Source of the DNA: Pseudoxanthomonas mexicana
Lineage (GTDB): Bacteria; Pseudomonadota; Gammaproteobacteria; Xanthomonadales; Xanthomonadaceae
Direction: 5' to 3'
DNA: 64,000 bases
Assembly (NCBI RefSeq): GCF_010093385.1
Contig: NZ_PDWV01000017.1
Span: 1 to 64,000 of the forward strand
Below the pieces are notes generated by a model that made no database searches, was not told the DNA's origin, and worked only from the letters and a program-made list of their open reading frames with translations. Position numbers and translations under genes: made by a program. This document shows, in pieces, positions 25,959-34,725 of the stretch (position 1 is its first letter; the number at the start of each line of letters is the position of its first letter).

Positions 25959-27317
25959 TCAGCCAGCGCACCCCGCAAGCGACTGAACTGCGCGCGCCAC
26001 GGCGTCCGCTTCCGAAGCCTCCTCGTCGGGCGCCAGCGGCTCGCCATAAGCATGGCCCGTGCGATCGACGAACCGGGTGGTGGTCAGCTTCAGCGCGGCG
26101 CCGCCTAGCACCGGAAACAACTGATTTCCGGTGCTGACACCCATGGTGGCCTGGCCCATGCTGCGCGTATGTGCTCGCCCACGGAACGCGACGGCGACGG
26201 CCTCGCCGGAGCTGGCGGTCTTCGCGCCCGTCACCACAACGACGGGGACAGCGGAAAGATCCGGGGCCGTTACGCCCGGCGGCGCGATGCGCCAGGCATT
26301 CTGGCGTCCATCCCGATCACGCATATAGCCCACCGTGGCGTCCCCCAGCAGCGGATGCAGGCCGGACAGCATCGGCCACATGTTGCCGCCCGAGTTGCCG
26401 CGCAGGTCCACGATCCATCCACACGAAGCTGAGGCCGCCCGGTCGGCGATGGCGGTGGCAAGGCCCCGTGCGAAATCGAGCGACGCGGCCTGCTCCGTAC
26501 CCGAGAACCCAGGAACAGCCACGATGCCTACCCGCTGTCGTACTTCCACGCGTGGCACGAAGGATGGCACGCCCTCGGTGGCGGAGCGCCTGACGTCGCT
26601 GGGCGGCAGCACGCCGCTGTGACGGTCGCCCAGTTGGGCAAGCAGACTGCGGATCAGGTCGTAGGCCGCGTCCGCCGTGTGCACCCGCTGCACGCGCGAC
26701 GCGATATCGGCCTGTGTACGGTCCCAGTCGATGCGATCGGCATACAGTGCATGCGCGCGCACATGCCTGACCGCATCCTCCACGATGCGGGCAGGCGGCA
26801 CGCCGTCGTCCGGTGATGGCGGGGCCTGCTCCAGGCGCAGTTCCCGCACGCTCATGCGACCCTTGCCGATCAGCAGGGGGCCGACCAACAGCCGTTCGGC
26901 CGCGGCAGGCACATAGATCTCGACCTGGCGCACCACATCAGCGGCATTGCCGGTCACAGGATTACGTTCGCTGTTGGCGAATGCGACGCGGCCGGACGCT
27001 GCATCTGCGCGCAACCAGATGCGTGCTGTATCCGATACGGCCTGCGTGGAAATGCGCCCGGTCAGGCGCACACGCTTCTCCCGGTAAGGCGTCGCATCGA
27101 TGACGGCAGTGCCGCCACCGAACCGTGTATCCGCCTCGGGCGTTGCGTAGACCGTCAGCGACGCGCCGCGTTCCGATTGCACGTCACCACCCCCATCCAG
27201 GACATAGTGCGCCGGATTGCCGATGAGCGACCATGGTGACGCGGCATGCACGTGCGCAGTGCACGCCACAATCCCCACCACACCCAGCGCCCCCTGCAGG
27301 CATTTCCATACCGTCAT
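25959..27317 (-). CDS. S41 family peptidase (tail-specific protease-like)
   Basis: A 452-aa secreted protease. It has a signal peptide (about residues 1-26), an N-terminal beta-rich domain (about 30-165) and a C-terminal S41 domain (about 180-445). The S41 core shows GWIVDLRGNSGGNMWP, and VTGAKTASSGEAVAVAFRG contains the expected catalytic Ser; the general base was not verified. No PDZ domain is evident, unlike CtpA. AAGGAG is 9 nt before ATG 27317. It probably acts in the periplasm. Confidence 0.88.
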   Translation of the reverse strand: MTVWKCLQGALGVVGIVACTAHVHAASPWSLIGNPAHYVLDGGGDVQSERGASLTVYATPEADTRFGGGTAVIDATPYREKRVRLTGRISTQAVSDTARIWLRADAASGRVAFANSERNPVTGNAADVVRQVEIYVPAAAERLLVGPLLIGKGRMSVRELRLEQAPPSPDDGVPPARIVEDAVRHVRAHALYADRIDWDRTQADIASRVQRVHTADAAYDLIRSLLAQLGDRHSGVLPPSDVRRSATEGVPSFVPRVEVRQRVGIVAVPGFSGTEQAASLDFARGLATAIADRAASASCGWIVDLRGNSGGNMWPMLSGLHPLLGDATVGYMRDRDGRQNAWRIAPPGVTAPDLSAVPVVVVTGAKTASSGEAVAVAFRGRAHTRSMGQATMGVSTGNQLFPVLGGAALKLTTTRFVDRTGHAYGEPLAPDEEASEADAVARAVQSLAGCAG

Positions 27318-27392
27318 CGCGCGCACTCCTTGCTTCGATACGTGCACGCTAGGCGATGGCGGTCGGCGTGGCAAGCTCCATGGAGGCGTCCG

Positions 27393-28061
27393 CTACAGCT
27401 TGAACAGCGGCTGCAGCCGTTGCGCCAGCCAGCCCGGGAAGCGCAGCGGCGCATCCAGTGCGGATACGCAGATGCAGGCGGTGCCGGGCACGGTGACCGG
27501 CTGGTGTTCGACGCCGCTGTCGAGATCGGCGATATCACCGGGCGCGAACTGGCCCAGCGCATCGTGGTAGGCGCCGCGCAGGATCTGGGTCAGCTCGGTA
27601 CCGCCGTGGCTGTGCACCGGCATGCTGCGGCCGGGACCGATCTTCAGCATCAGCAGGGTGCCGCTGCGAGGGCCGGCAGCGCGGATGCAGTGCACGCCCG
27701 GTGCCATCCAGCGCCACTTCAGCGCGCGGTACGAGGCGCCGAAGTACGGATGCAGCGGCGCCGGCAGCCGGTCATCGTCCTCGTAGGGCGTGCCACGGGG
27801 GGCCGCGACGGGTGCCGGCGGCAGCGGTGCATCCAGCTGTTCCAGCATGGAGGCACGCAGGTCGGCCGGGCGGGACGGCGACAACGCCGGCTGCTGGTGT
27901 TCGACCAGCTGCCCGCCGATGCGTTCGGCCTCGTCCACGCGCGCGCGGCAGTGCGCGCAGGTTTCCAGATGGGTGGCGGCGACGACGGCCATCTCCACGG
28001 CCAGCGCGCCGGCCGCGTAGCTGACCACGGTGGAGGGGTCGAGATGATGATGCGGGTTCAC
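27393..28061 (-). CDS. chrR: ChrR-type zinc anti-sigma factor
   Basis: A 222-aa anti-sigma factor of the ChrR family. The N-terminal zinc anti-sigma domain shows an early histidine run (NPHHHLDP), then HLETCAHC (H-x3-C-x2-C) near residues 30-37. The C-terminal cupin domain (about 125-215) includes MPVHSHGGTELTQILRG and EHQPVTV. In Rhodobacter the equivalent protein binds sigma E and releases it upon singlet oxygen. The GTG start at 28061 overlaps the TGA of the sigma gene (GTGA), so translation is coupled. If the sigma gene is truly broken, this protein would lack its partner. Confidence 0.9.
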   Translation of the reverse strand: MNPHHHLDPSTVVSYAAGALAVEMAVVAATHLETCAHCRARVDEAERIGGQLVEHQQPALSPSRPADLRASMLEQLDAPLPPAPVAAPRGTPYEDDDRLPAPLHPYFGASYRALKWRWMAPGVHCIRAAGPRSGTLLMLKIGPGRSMPVHSHGGTELTQILRGAYHDALGQFAPGDIADLDSGVEHQPVTVPGTACICVSALDAPLRFPGWLAQRLQPLFKL

Positions 28062-28683
28062 GGCTGACCTCGTATTTGACCCTGCAGGCGCAGGAACGCG
28101 CGCCGCAGGTGCGACTTCACCGTACCCAGCGGCATCTGCAGCTCGTCGGCGATTTCCTGGTGGCTCTTGGCTTCGAAGTAGGACATGCGCATCAGCCGCG
28201 CCTGCACGGCAGGCAGGTCTTCGATGCGGCGCTGCAGGTGCACGTGCTCGGCATAGTCCTCGGCCGAGGTGAACGGTCGCGCCAGTTCCTCGTCGCTGGC
28301 GGGCGCGGCTTCCTCCAGCCCCTGCACCCAGCCCGGCTCGCGCCGGATGCGGGCGATATGCAGGGTGCGGCCGATGCGGAACAGCCAGGTGGAGACCGCG
28401 CCCTGCTGCGGGTCGACATGGCGGCGCGCTGCCACAGGCGCAGCAGGGCTTCCTGCGCCAGTTCCTCGGCCACGGCCTCGGGGCTGCCCAGGCCACGCAG
28501 GTACAGGCACAGGCGCGGCATGAAGTGGTCGTACAGGCGCATGAAGGCCGCGCGGTCGCGCGCGCGCGCCACCGACAGCATGTCGGCGGTCCAGTCGTGC
28601 GCGTCGCGCGTGAGGGGCGTAGGCGTGGACACCGGGGATGCGGCCCGAAGGGGCGGCGGTCTCCTTGTGAAGTCGGTGGGCAT
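28058..28683 (-). pseudogene. ECF sigma factor (SigE/RpoE partner of ChrR), frameshifted
   Basis: The two halves of an ECF sigma factor lie in different frames. From ATG 28683 the first frame gives region 2 (AAFMRLYDHFMPRLCLYLRG through EELAQEALLRLWQRAA). Near 28420 the continuation HVDPQQGAVSTWLFRIGRT and region 4 (MSYFEAKSHQEIADELQMP, GTVKSHLRRA) shift to another frame. Adding one base in GCCGCCAT (one C, giving AAHVDP) restores a 208-aa protein of normal length and spacing. It is a true pseudogene or an assembly indel. It is adjacent to and coupled with the ChrR gene, and is the presumed regulator of the divergent lipid operon. Confidence 0.85.
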
Positions 28684-28825
28684 GGTATGCCAGGTCCCGG
28701 TGCGTGCGTGATGACGGTCTCTACGAAGATGACCGGGGTTCGGATGCAGAGGCCCGCGCGCTGCCGGAGGCATCCGCCGGACGCCGACCTGCGTAGACGT
28801 TCGGGTCCTGCCCACGGAGCGTCCC

Positions 28826-29604
28826 ATGCCCCGCCGACCCTTGCGCCTGCTGGCCGCGCTGCTGTTGATGGCGCCCCCCGCCTTTGCCGGTACCGACGTC
28901 CTGCGCCAGGAGGCCATCGCCTACGCCCGCAAGGGCGACACCGTGCTCTATCGCGAATCCCACTGGCGCTACCGCCAGGAGGGGGTGGCGCGGCGCCTGG
29001 TGCTGTACCGATGCCCCGACGGGCGCGCGTTCGCCCGCAAGACCGTGGTCGAACGGCCTGCCGCGCAGGCGCCCGACTTCGACTTCGAGGATGCGCGCGA
29101 CGGCTATCGCGAGGGGGTGCGCACCGGCCCCGGCGGGCGCGTGGTCTACGTCAGGGACGTCGGGGACGCCCGTCCGAAGGAGCGCACCCTGGCGACGCCC
29201 CCGATGCCGTCATCGATGCGGGCTTCGACGCCAGCGTGCGCCAGCACTGGGAGGCGCTGAGGTCGGGGCGCGGGGTCACCCAACCCTTCCTGCTGCCGAG
29301 CCGCTTCGCGTTCGTTCCGGTCAAGCTGCAGCCGGGCCCGGCCGTGCGCTGGAACGGCGTGCCCGCCCAGCGCCTGTCGATGAAGCTGGACCGCTGGTCC
29401 GGTTTCGTGGCGCCGACGATGGAGCTGACGTACGCCAGCGAGGACCGGCGCCTGCTGGAGTTCGCCGGCATCGCGACCATCCGCGACGAAGAAGGCCGCC
29501 ATCAGGACGTGCGCATCGTGTTCCCGCAGGCGGCCACCCCTGCCGATGCACGCGCGCTGCAGGGCGCGCTGGCGACGCCGCTGGTGCGGCAGTGCCGCGG
29601 ATGA
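28826..29604 (+). pseudogene. secreted hypothetical protein, frameshifted
   Basis: It starts at ATG 28826 with a Sec signal peptide (about residues 1-21, ending PAFA). The first frame reads well to ERTLATPP near 29200; the continuation DAVIDAGFDASVRQHW...VRQCRG is in another frame and ends at 29604. The switch lies in a run of five C's (around 29197-29202), and a sixth C restores one 259-aa protein. No family is recognised. It is the first gene of the divergent lipid operon, 43 nt before the desaturase, so it probably belongs to that pathway in the periplasm. It is a pseudogene or a homopolymer sequencing error. Confidence 0.8.
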
Positions 29605-29647
29605 CGACGCGTCTTCCCGCATCCAATACCGCCGCTGCGCCGTAGTG

Positions 29648-30625
29648 ATGAACGACGCAACCGAGACCCCCGTGATGCCGGCCCGCGATTCCTCCCCTTC
29701 CATGCCGGTCCGCCGTGCCGCGTCCGTCCTGCGCCGCTGGTTCGACACCCAGGCCCACGGCGACGACGGCGGGCAGCCGGACCGCATCGACTGGCTGCGC
29801 GTGTTGCCCTTCATCGGCCTGCACCTGGCGTGCGTCGCCGTGCTCTGGGTCGGGGTGTCGCCGGTCGCGGTGGCCGTGGCGGTCGCGCTGTACGCGGTAC
29901 GGATGTTCGCCATCACCGGCTTCTACCACCGCTACTTCTCGCACCGCACCTTCCGCACCTCGCGCGTGCTGCAGTTCGTGTTCGCACTGATCGGCGCCTC
30001 CAGCGTGCAGCGCGGACCGCTGTGGTGGGCCGCGCACCACCGCAACCATCATCGCCACGCCGATACCGCGGCCGATCCGCATTCGCCGAACCAGCGCGGG
30101 TTCTGGTGGAGCCATGCGGGCTGGTTCCTGACCCGCGAGGGTTTCCGCACGGACTGGTCGCGCATCCCCGACCTGGCGCGCTACCCGGAGCTGCGCTGGC
30201 TGGACCGCTACGACACCGTGGTGCCGGTGCTGCTTGCCGCCGCCCTGTACGGTCTTGGCGCGCTGCTGGAAAGCACGGCCCCGCAGTTGGGCACCAACGG
30301 GCCGCAGATGCTGGTGTGGGGCTTCTTCGTTTCCACCGTGGTGCTGTTCCATGCCACGGTGACCATCAACTCGCTGGCGCACCGGTACGGCCGCCGCCGT
30401 TTCGACACCCGCGACGACAGCCGCAACAATCTCTGGCTCGCCCTGCTGACCTTCGGCGAGGGCTGGCACAACAACCATCACTTCTTCCCGGGGACCGCAC
30501 GCCAGGGCTTCCGCTGGTGGGAGATCGACCTGACCTGGTACGGCCTGCGCGCGATGGCGCTGTTCGGGCTGGTGCGCGACCTCAAGCCGGTGCCCGCATG
30601 GGTGCTGGCCAAGGCGAGGCGCTGA
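29648..30625 (+). CDS. acyl-CoA/fatty-acid desaturase
   Basis: A 325-aa membrane di-iron desaturase with the three histidine boxes: HRYFSH (about residue 93), HHRNHH (about 130) and HNNHH in [14 protein letters not shown] (about 275). Paired hydrophobic helices are placed as in delta-9 stearoyl-type desaturases. It would insert a double bond into fatty acyl chains in the inner membrane. ATG 29648 is used; a GTG directly upstream is an alternative. Its stop is 2 nt before the next start, making it part of a tightly packed operon that probably supplies unsaturated chains to the methylases downstream. Confidence 0.92.
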   Translation: MNDATETPVMPARDSSPSMPVRRAASVLRRWFDTQAHGDDGGQPDRIDWLRVLPFIGLHLACVAVLWVGVSPVAVAVAVALYAVRMFAITGFYHRYFSHRTFRTSRVLQFVFALIGASSVQRGPLWWAAHHRNHHRHADTAADPHSPNQRGFWWSHAGWFLTREGFRTDWSRIPDLARYPELRWLDRYDTVVPVLLAAALYGLGALLESTAPQLGTNGPQMLVWGFFVSTVVLFHATVTINSLAHRYGRRRFDTRDDSRNNLWLALLTFGEGWHNNHHFFPGTARQGFRWWEIDLTWYGLRAMALFGLVRDLKPVPAWVLAKARR

Positions 30626-30627
30626 GC

Positions 30628-31911
30628 ATGCGCATCGCGGTCATCGGATCCGGCATCGCCGGCCTGGCTTCGGCGTGGTGGCTGTCGCGGCGGCACGAGG
30701 TTGTGCTGTTCGAAGCCAACGACTACCTCGGCGGACACACGCATACCCACAACATCGAACAGGCGGGCCGCGAGTACCGCATCGACAGCGGCTTCATCGT
30801 GTTCAACCCGGACCACTATCCGCTGCTGTGCGGACTGTTCGACGAACTCGGCGTGGCATCGCAGCCGACCACGATGAGCTTTTCCGTGCACAGCGAGTGC
30901 AGCGGCGTCGAATACAACGCGACCTCGCTGGATACGCTGTTCTGCCAGCGCCGCAACCTGGCGTCGCCGCGGTTCTGGGGCATGCTGCGCGACCTGGCGC
31001 GTTTCTACCGGGAGGCACCTGCGCTGCTCGAGGGCGATGCCACCGGACCCACCCTGGGCGACTGGCTGCAGGCCGGCGGCTATGGCGACGCCTTCCGCGA
31101 CGAGCACCTGGTGCCGATGGCGTCCGCGCTATGGTCCTCGCCACCGCAGGGCATCCTGGCTTTCCCGGCGCGGTACCTGGTGCAGTTCATGGCCAACCAC
31201 CACATGCTGACGTTGGGCACCCGCCCGCCGTGGCGCGTGGTGACCGGCGGGTCGGCGACGTACGTGGAGGCGCTGCGCCGTCGCTGGGGCGTGCAGGAGC
31301 GGTTGTCCTCGCCTGTGCTGGCGGTACGGCGCGATGCCGATGGTGTCGAACTGGACACGCTGCGCGGCCGCGAACGCTTCGACCAGGTGGTGCTGGCCTG
31401 CCACAGCGACGATGCGCTGCGGCTGATGCAGGACGCCGACGCACGCGAACGCGACATCCTCGGTGCGATCCGTTACCAGTCCAACGACACCGTGCTGCAC
31501 ACCGACGCGCGCCTGCTGCCGCAGCGCCGCAAGGCCTGGGCCGCCTGGAACGCGCACGTGCCGCGCGACCCGTCGGCACCGTGCACGGTCAGTTACTGCA
31601 TGAACCTGCTGCAGGGCGTGGACTCGCCCGAGCCCTTCGTGGTCACGCTCAACCGCAGCCATGCCATCGACCCCGCCCGCGTCCTCCGCCGCATGCACTA
31701 CCGGCATCCGGTCTACGACCACGCCATGGTCGCCGCGCAGCGGCGCAGGCATGAGATACAAGGACAGCGGCGCACGTGGTTCGCAGGCGCCTACTGGGGT
31801 TGGGGCTTCCACGAAGACGGTATCCGCAGTGCGCGTGACGTGGTCGATGCCATCCAGGCGTTGCCCGTCGAAGCGCCCGCGCCGGCCGGCGTCGAACCGG
31901 TGGGCGCATGA
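30628..31911 (+). CDS. NAD(P)/FAD-dependent oxidoreductase (amine-oxidase-like)
   Basis: A 427-aa flavoprotein. The N-terminal Rossmann motif (IAVIGSGIAGLASAWWLS, then VVLFEANDYLGGHTHT) marks the amine-oxidase/phytoene-desaturase-like group. It ends with FAGAYWGWGFHEDGIRSA, a C-terminal FAD contact typical of this family. This is the type often found next to DUF1365 and CFA-synthase genes. In the Rhodobacter furan fatty-acid pathway a desaturase (UfaD) acts on methylated chains, and a related role here is inference. Overlapping start/stop codons tie it to DUF1365. Confidence 0.92.
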   Translation: MRIAVIGSGIAGLASAWWLSRRHEVVLFEANDYLGGHTHTHNIEQAGREYRIDSGFIVFNPDHYPLLCGLFDELGVASQPTTMSFSVHSECSGVEYNATSLDTLFCQRRNLASPRFWGMLRDLARFYREAPALLEGDATGPTLGDWLQAGGYGDAFRDEHLVPMASALWSSPPQGILAFPARYLVQFMANHHMLTLGTRPPWRVVTGGSATYVEALRRRWGVQERLSSPVLAVRRDADGVELDTLRGRERFDQVVLACHSDDALRLMQDADARERDILGAIRYQSNDTVLHTDARLLPQRRKAWAAWNAHVPRDPSAPCTVSYCMNLLQGVDSPEPFVVTLNRSHAIDPARVLRRMHYRHPVYDHAMVAAQRRRHEIQGQRRTWFAGAYWGWGFHEDGIRSARDVVDAIQALPVEAPAPAGVEPVGA

Positions 31912-32684
31912 ACGCGCCCCTGGCCAGCGCGGTGTACGAGGGCTGGGTGCGGCACCGCCGGCATGCGCCACGCGCGCACGCATTCCGCTATCGCATGGCG
32001 CAGCTCTACCTGGACCTGGACGAGATCGAAACGGTGTTCGCCCGCCGCTGGCTGTGGTCGGTGGATCGCCGCAACCTGGCCGAGTTCCGCCGGCACGACT
32101 ACCTGGCACCGCATGACCAGCCGCTGGCCGAAGCCGTGCGCGACCGCGTCGAACGCGCGCTGGGCCACCGTCCGCAGGGTCCGGTCCGTCTGCTGACGCA
32201 CCTGCGTTACGGCGGCTACGTCTTCAACCCGGTCAGCTTCTACTATTGCTTCCAGCCCGATGGCGCCACTCTGGACGCCGTACTGGCCGAGATCACCAAC
32301 ACGCCGTGGCGCGAGCGGCACAGCTACGTACTGCCGGTGCGCGACGGCGTGCCGTATGGCGACGGTTGGGAATGGAGCTTCGACAAGGCCTTCCATGTGT
32401 CGCCGTTCCTGCCGATCGACTGCGCCTACCGCTGGCGCTTCACCGTGCCCGACGAAGCGCTGCGCGTGCACATGCAGGTCGACCGCGAAGGACGGCGCGC
32501 CTTCGACGCCACCCTCACCCTGTTGCGCCAGCCGCTGGACGGCCGTTCGCTGGCGCGCGTGCTGTGGCGCTATCCGCTGATGACAGCGCAGGTGATGACC
32601 GGCATCCACTGGCAGGCGCTGCGCCTGTGGCTCAAGCGCACGCCCGTCCACGACCATCCTTCCCTTGCCCGCGAGACCCCATGA
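31908..32684 (+). CDS. DUF1365 protein
   Basis: A 258-aa DUF1365 protein, recognised from YEGWVRHRRHAPRAHAFRYR at the start, LLTHLRYGGYVFNPVSFYY and ITNTPWRERHSYVL. ATG overlaps the preceding TGA by 4 nt, and its own stop overlaps the next ATG. DUF1365 genes almost always neighbour a FAD oxidoreductase and a CFA-like methylase. The reaction is unestablished, but a role in modifying phospholipid acyl chains is likely. It is probably peripheral to the membrane. Confidence 0.92.
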   Translation: MNAPLASAVYEGWVRHRRHAPRAHAFRYRMAQLYLDLDEIETVFARRWLWSVDRRNLAEFRRHDYLAPHDQPLAEAVRDRVERALGHRPQGPVRLLTHLRYGGYVFNPVSFYYCFQPDGATLDAVLAEITNTPWRERHSYVLPVRDGVPYGDGWEWSFDKAFHVSPFLPIDCAYRWRFTVPDEALRVHMQVDREGRRAFDATLTLLRQPLDGRSLARVLWRYPLMTAQVMTGIHWQALRLWLKRTPVHDHPSLARETP

Positions 32685-33931
32685 ACGAGATCGCCGACAT
32701 TCCCGCCGCCGCTTCCTTCGGTGCGCTCGATCGCCTGCTACGGTCCCAGCTGCTGGCGCGCCTGGATGCGCTGGACCACGGCATGCTGGTGGTCCGCGAC
32801 GCGCTGGGCGAGCACCGCTTCGGACGTACCGGTGGCGATGCGCTGCCCGTCGTGCACCTGCGGATCGACGATCCGTCGTTCTACCGTGCCGTCGCCGCGC
32901 AGGGCAGCGTGGGCGCGGGCGAGGCCTACATCGCCGGCCAGTGGCGATGCGACGATCTGGTGGGCCTGGTGCGCCTGCTGGTACGCAACCGCGAGCTGCT
33001 CGACGGCATGGAAGGCGGGCTGGCGCGGCTGGGGGGCTGGGCGCTGCGCAGCTGGCATGCACTCCGCCGCAACACACGCGAGGGCAGCCGCCGCAACATC
33101 GCGGCGCACTACGACCTGGGCAACGATTTCTTCGCGCTGTTCCTGTCGCCGGACCTGATGTACTCCTCGGCGATGTTCGCCTCGCCGGACGAGGATCTTG
33201 AAACGGCCTCGTACCGCAAGCTCGATGCCGTGTGCCGCAAGCTGGCGCTGGCGCCCGGCGACCGGGTGATCGAGATCGGCACCGGCTGGGGTGGCTTCGC
33301 GCTGCACGCGGCGCGCCACTATGGGGCCCATGTCACCACGACCACGATCTCGCGCGAACAGCACGCGCTCGCCAGCCAGCGCGTGGCCGAGGCCGGCCTG
33401 CAGGACCGGGTGACCCTGCTGCTGCAGGACTACCGCGACCTGCAGGGACAGTACGACAAGCTGGTCTCCATCGAGATGATCGAGGCGATCGGCGCGCAGT
33501 ACCTCGACACCTTCTTCGGCAAGCTGGGCAGTCTGCTGCGGCCGGGCGGACAGGCGCTGCTGCAGGCCATCACCATCGAGGATCATCGCTACGTGCAGGC
33601 GCGCGACTCGGTGGACTACATCAAGCGCTTCGTCTTTCCCGGCAGCTTCATTCCCTCGCTCAACGCCATGTACGGCGCAAAGACCCGCGTCAGCGACCTG
33701 CAGGTCGTCCACCAGGAGGACTTCGGCCTGTCGTACGCGTACACGCTGCGGGCCTGGCGGCGCCGCTTCATGATCCGGCTGGCGGAGGTGCGCGCGCAGG
33801 GCTTCGACGAGCGCTTCATCCGTCTATGGGAGTTCTACCTGGCCTATTGCGAAGGCGGCTTCCTGGAGCGGTCCATCGGCGTATCCCATTTGCTGATGGC
33901 TCGTCCCGGCCACCCGTCGGGGGCCGCATGA
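32681..33931 (+). CDS. cyclopropane-fatty-acyl-phospholipid synthase-like methylase
   Basis: A 416-aa SAM-dependent methylase of the CFA synthase family. It has an N-terminal lipid-binding domain (about residues 1-115; GEAYIAGQWRCDD) and a C-terminal Rossmann methyltransferase domain with AHYDLGNDFFALFLSPDLMYSS (split at about 140-160), VIEIGTGWGGFALHAA (the SAM site), SIEMIEAIG and FIRLWEFYLAYCEGGF. It would methylate or cyclopropanate unsaturated acyl chains on membrane phospholipid. It is start/stop coupled on both sides within the operon. Confidence 0.93.
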   Translation: MNEIADIPAAASFGALDRLLRSQLLARLDALDHGMLVVRDALGEHRFGRTGGDALPVVHLRIDDPSFYRAVAAQGSVGAGEAYIAGQWRCDDLVGLVRLLVRNRELLDGMEGGLARLGGWALRSWHALRRNTREGSRRNIAAHYDLGNDFFALFLSPDLMYSSAMFASPDEDLETASYRKLDAVCRKLALAPGDRVIEIGTGWGGFALHAARHYGAHVTTTTISREQHALASQRVAEAGLQDRVTLLLQDYRDLQGQYDKLVSIEMIEAIGAQYLDTFFGKLGSLLRPGGQALLQAITIEDHRYVQARDSVDYIKRFVFPGSFIPSLNAMYGAKTRVSDLQVVHQEDFGLSYAYTLRAWRRRFMIRLAEVRAQGFDERFIRLWEFYLAYCEGGFLERSIGVSHLLMARPGHPSGAA

Positions 33932-34725
33932 GTCTCCTGCACTCCCTCGCCTGGGGGGCCCTGGTCGCCGCTGCGATGATGACGCTGGGCTGGCTGTGGC
34001 AGCGGCGCCGCGAGAATGCGGGCATCGTAGATGTGCTGTGGTCGGCCTGCGTGGGCGGCAGCGCGATCCTACTGGCTGTGCTGGGCGACGGCGCGTGGCA
34101 AGCGCGCACCACGCTGGCGGTGCTCGGCGGGTTGTGGGGTGCGCGCCTGGCGCTGCACCTGTGGCACCGCGTGCGCAGCGAGCCCGAGGACGGACGCTAC
34201 CGCTACCTGCGCGAACACTGGCACGGGCATCAGGGCAAGTTCTTCCTGTTCTTCATGGCGCAGGCGCTGTTGGTGGTGCTGTTCGCCCTGCCCTTCGCCG
34301 CCGCGGCGCGCAGTCCGGTCGATGCCGCATGGCCGTGGATCGTGCTGGCGGTGGCCATCTGGGTGGGCAGCGTGGCCGGCGAGGCCATCGCCGACCGCCA
34401 GCTGGCGCGCTTCCGCGCCGATCCCGCCAACCGCGGCAGGACCTGCCGCGAGGGCCTGTGGCGTTACTCGCGCCATCCCAACTACTTCTTCGAATGGCTG
34501 CACTGGTTCGCCTACGTCGCGTTGGCCGTCGGATCGCCCTGGCAGGGGTTGTCGTGGTGCGGGCCGGTGGTGATGTACGTGTTCCTGCGCTGGATCAGTG
34601 GCATTCCCTATACCGAGGCGCAGGCGCTGCGCACCCGCGGCGACGAGTACCGCGAATACCAGCGCACCACGCCGATGCTGTTCCCCTGGTTTCCCAAATC
34701 CGCCACCAAGGAGGCGACACGATGA
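33928..34725 (+). CDS. DUF1295 membrane protein
   Basis: A 265-aa integral membrane protein of the DUF1295 family (related to steroid 5-alpha-reductase and isoprenylcysteine methyltransferases). It has six or so helices and the family motif GLWRYSRHPNYFFEWLHW, then GIPYTEAQALRTRGDEYREYQ. The family's reductase-like fold suggests action on a double bond or lipid head in the membrane; the substrate is unknown. Start/stop overlap (ATGA) ties it to both neighbouring methylase genes. Confidence 0.92.
   Translation: MSLLHSLAWGALVAAAMMTLGWLWQRRRENAGIVDVLWSACVGGSAILLAVLGDGAWQARTTLAVLGGLWGARLALHLWHRVRSEPEDGRYRYLREHWHGHQGKFFLFFMAQALLVVLFALPFAAAARSPVDAAWPWIVLAVAIWVGSVAGEAIADRQLARFRADPANRGRTCREGLWRYSRHPNYFFEWLHWFAYVALAVGSPWQGLSWCGPVVMYVFLRWISGIPYTEAQALRTRGDEYREYQRTTPMLFPWFPKSATKEATR

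Noticed and set aside
28415-28425. Programmed frameshift in the ECF sigma gene
   Set aside because: There is no slippery heptamer with a downstream pseudoknot or stop signal that I can see, and a similar indel in a nearby gene makes an error or mutation more likely.
28710-28733. Direct repeat GATGAC (18 nt apart) between the sigma gene and the lipid operon as an ECF promoter
   Set aside because: It does not match the known RpoE/ChrR -35 TGATCC with a proper -10, so no assignment was made.
30628-31911. Carotenoid (phytoene) desaturase
   Set aside because: The Rossmann fold is shared, but the DUF1365 and CFA-methylase neighbours and absence of other crt genes point to lipid modification.
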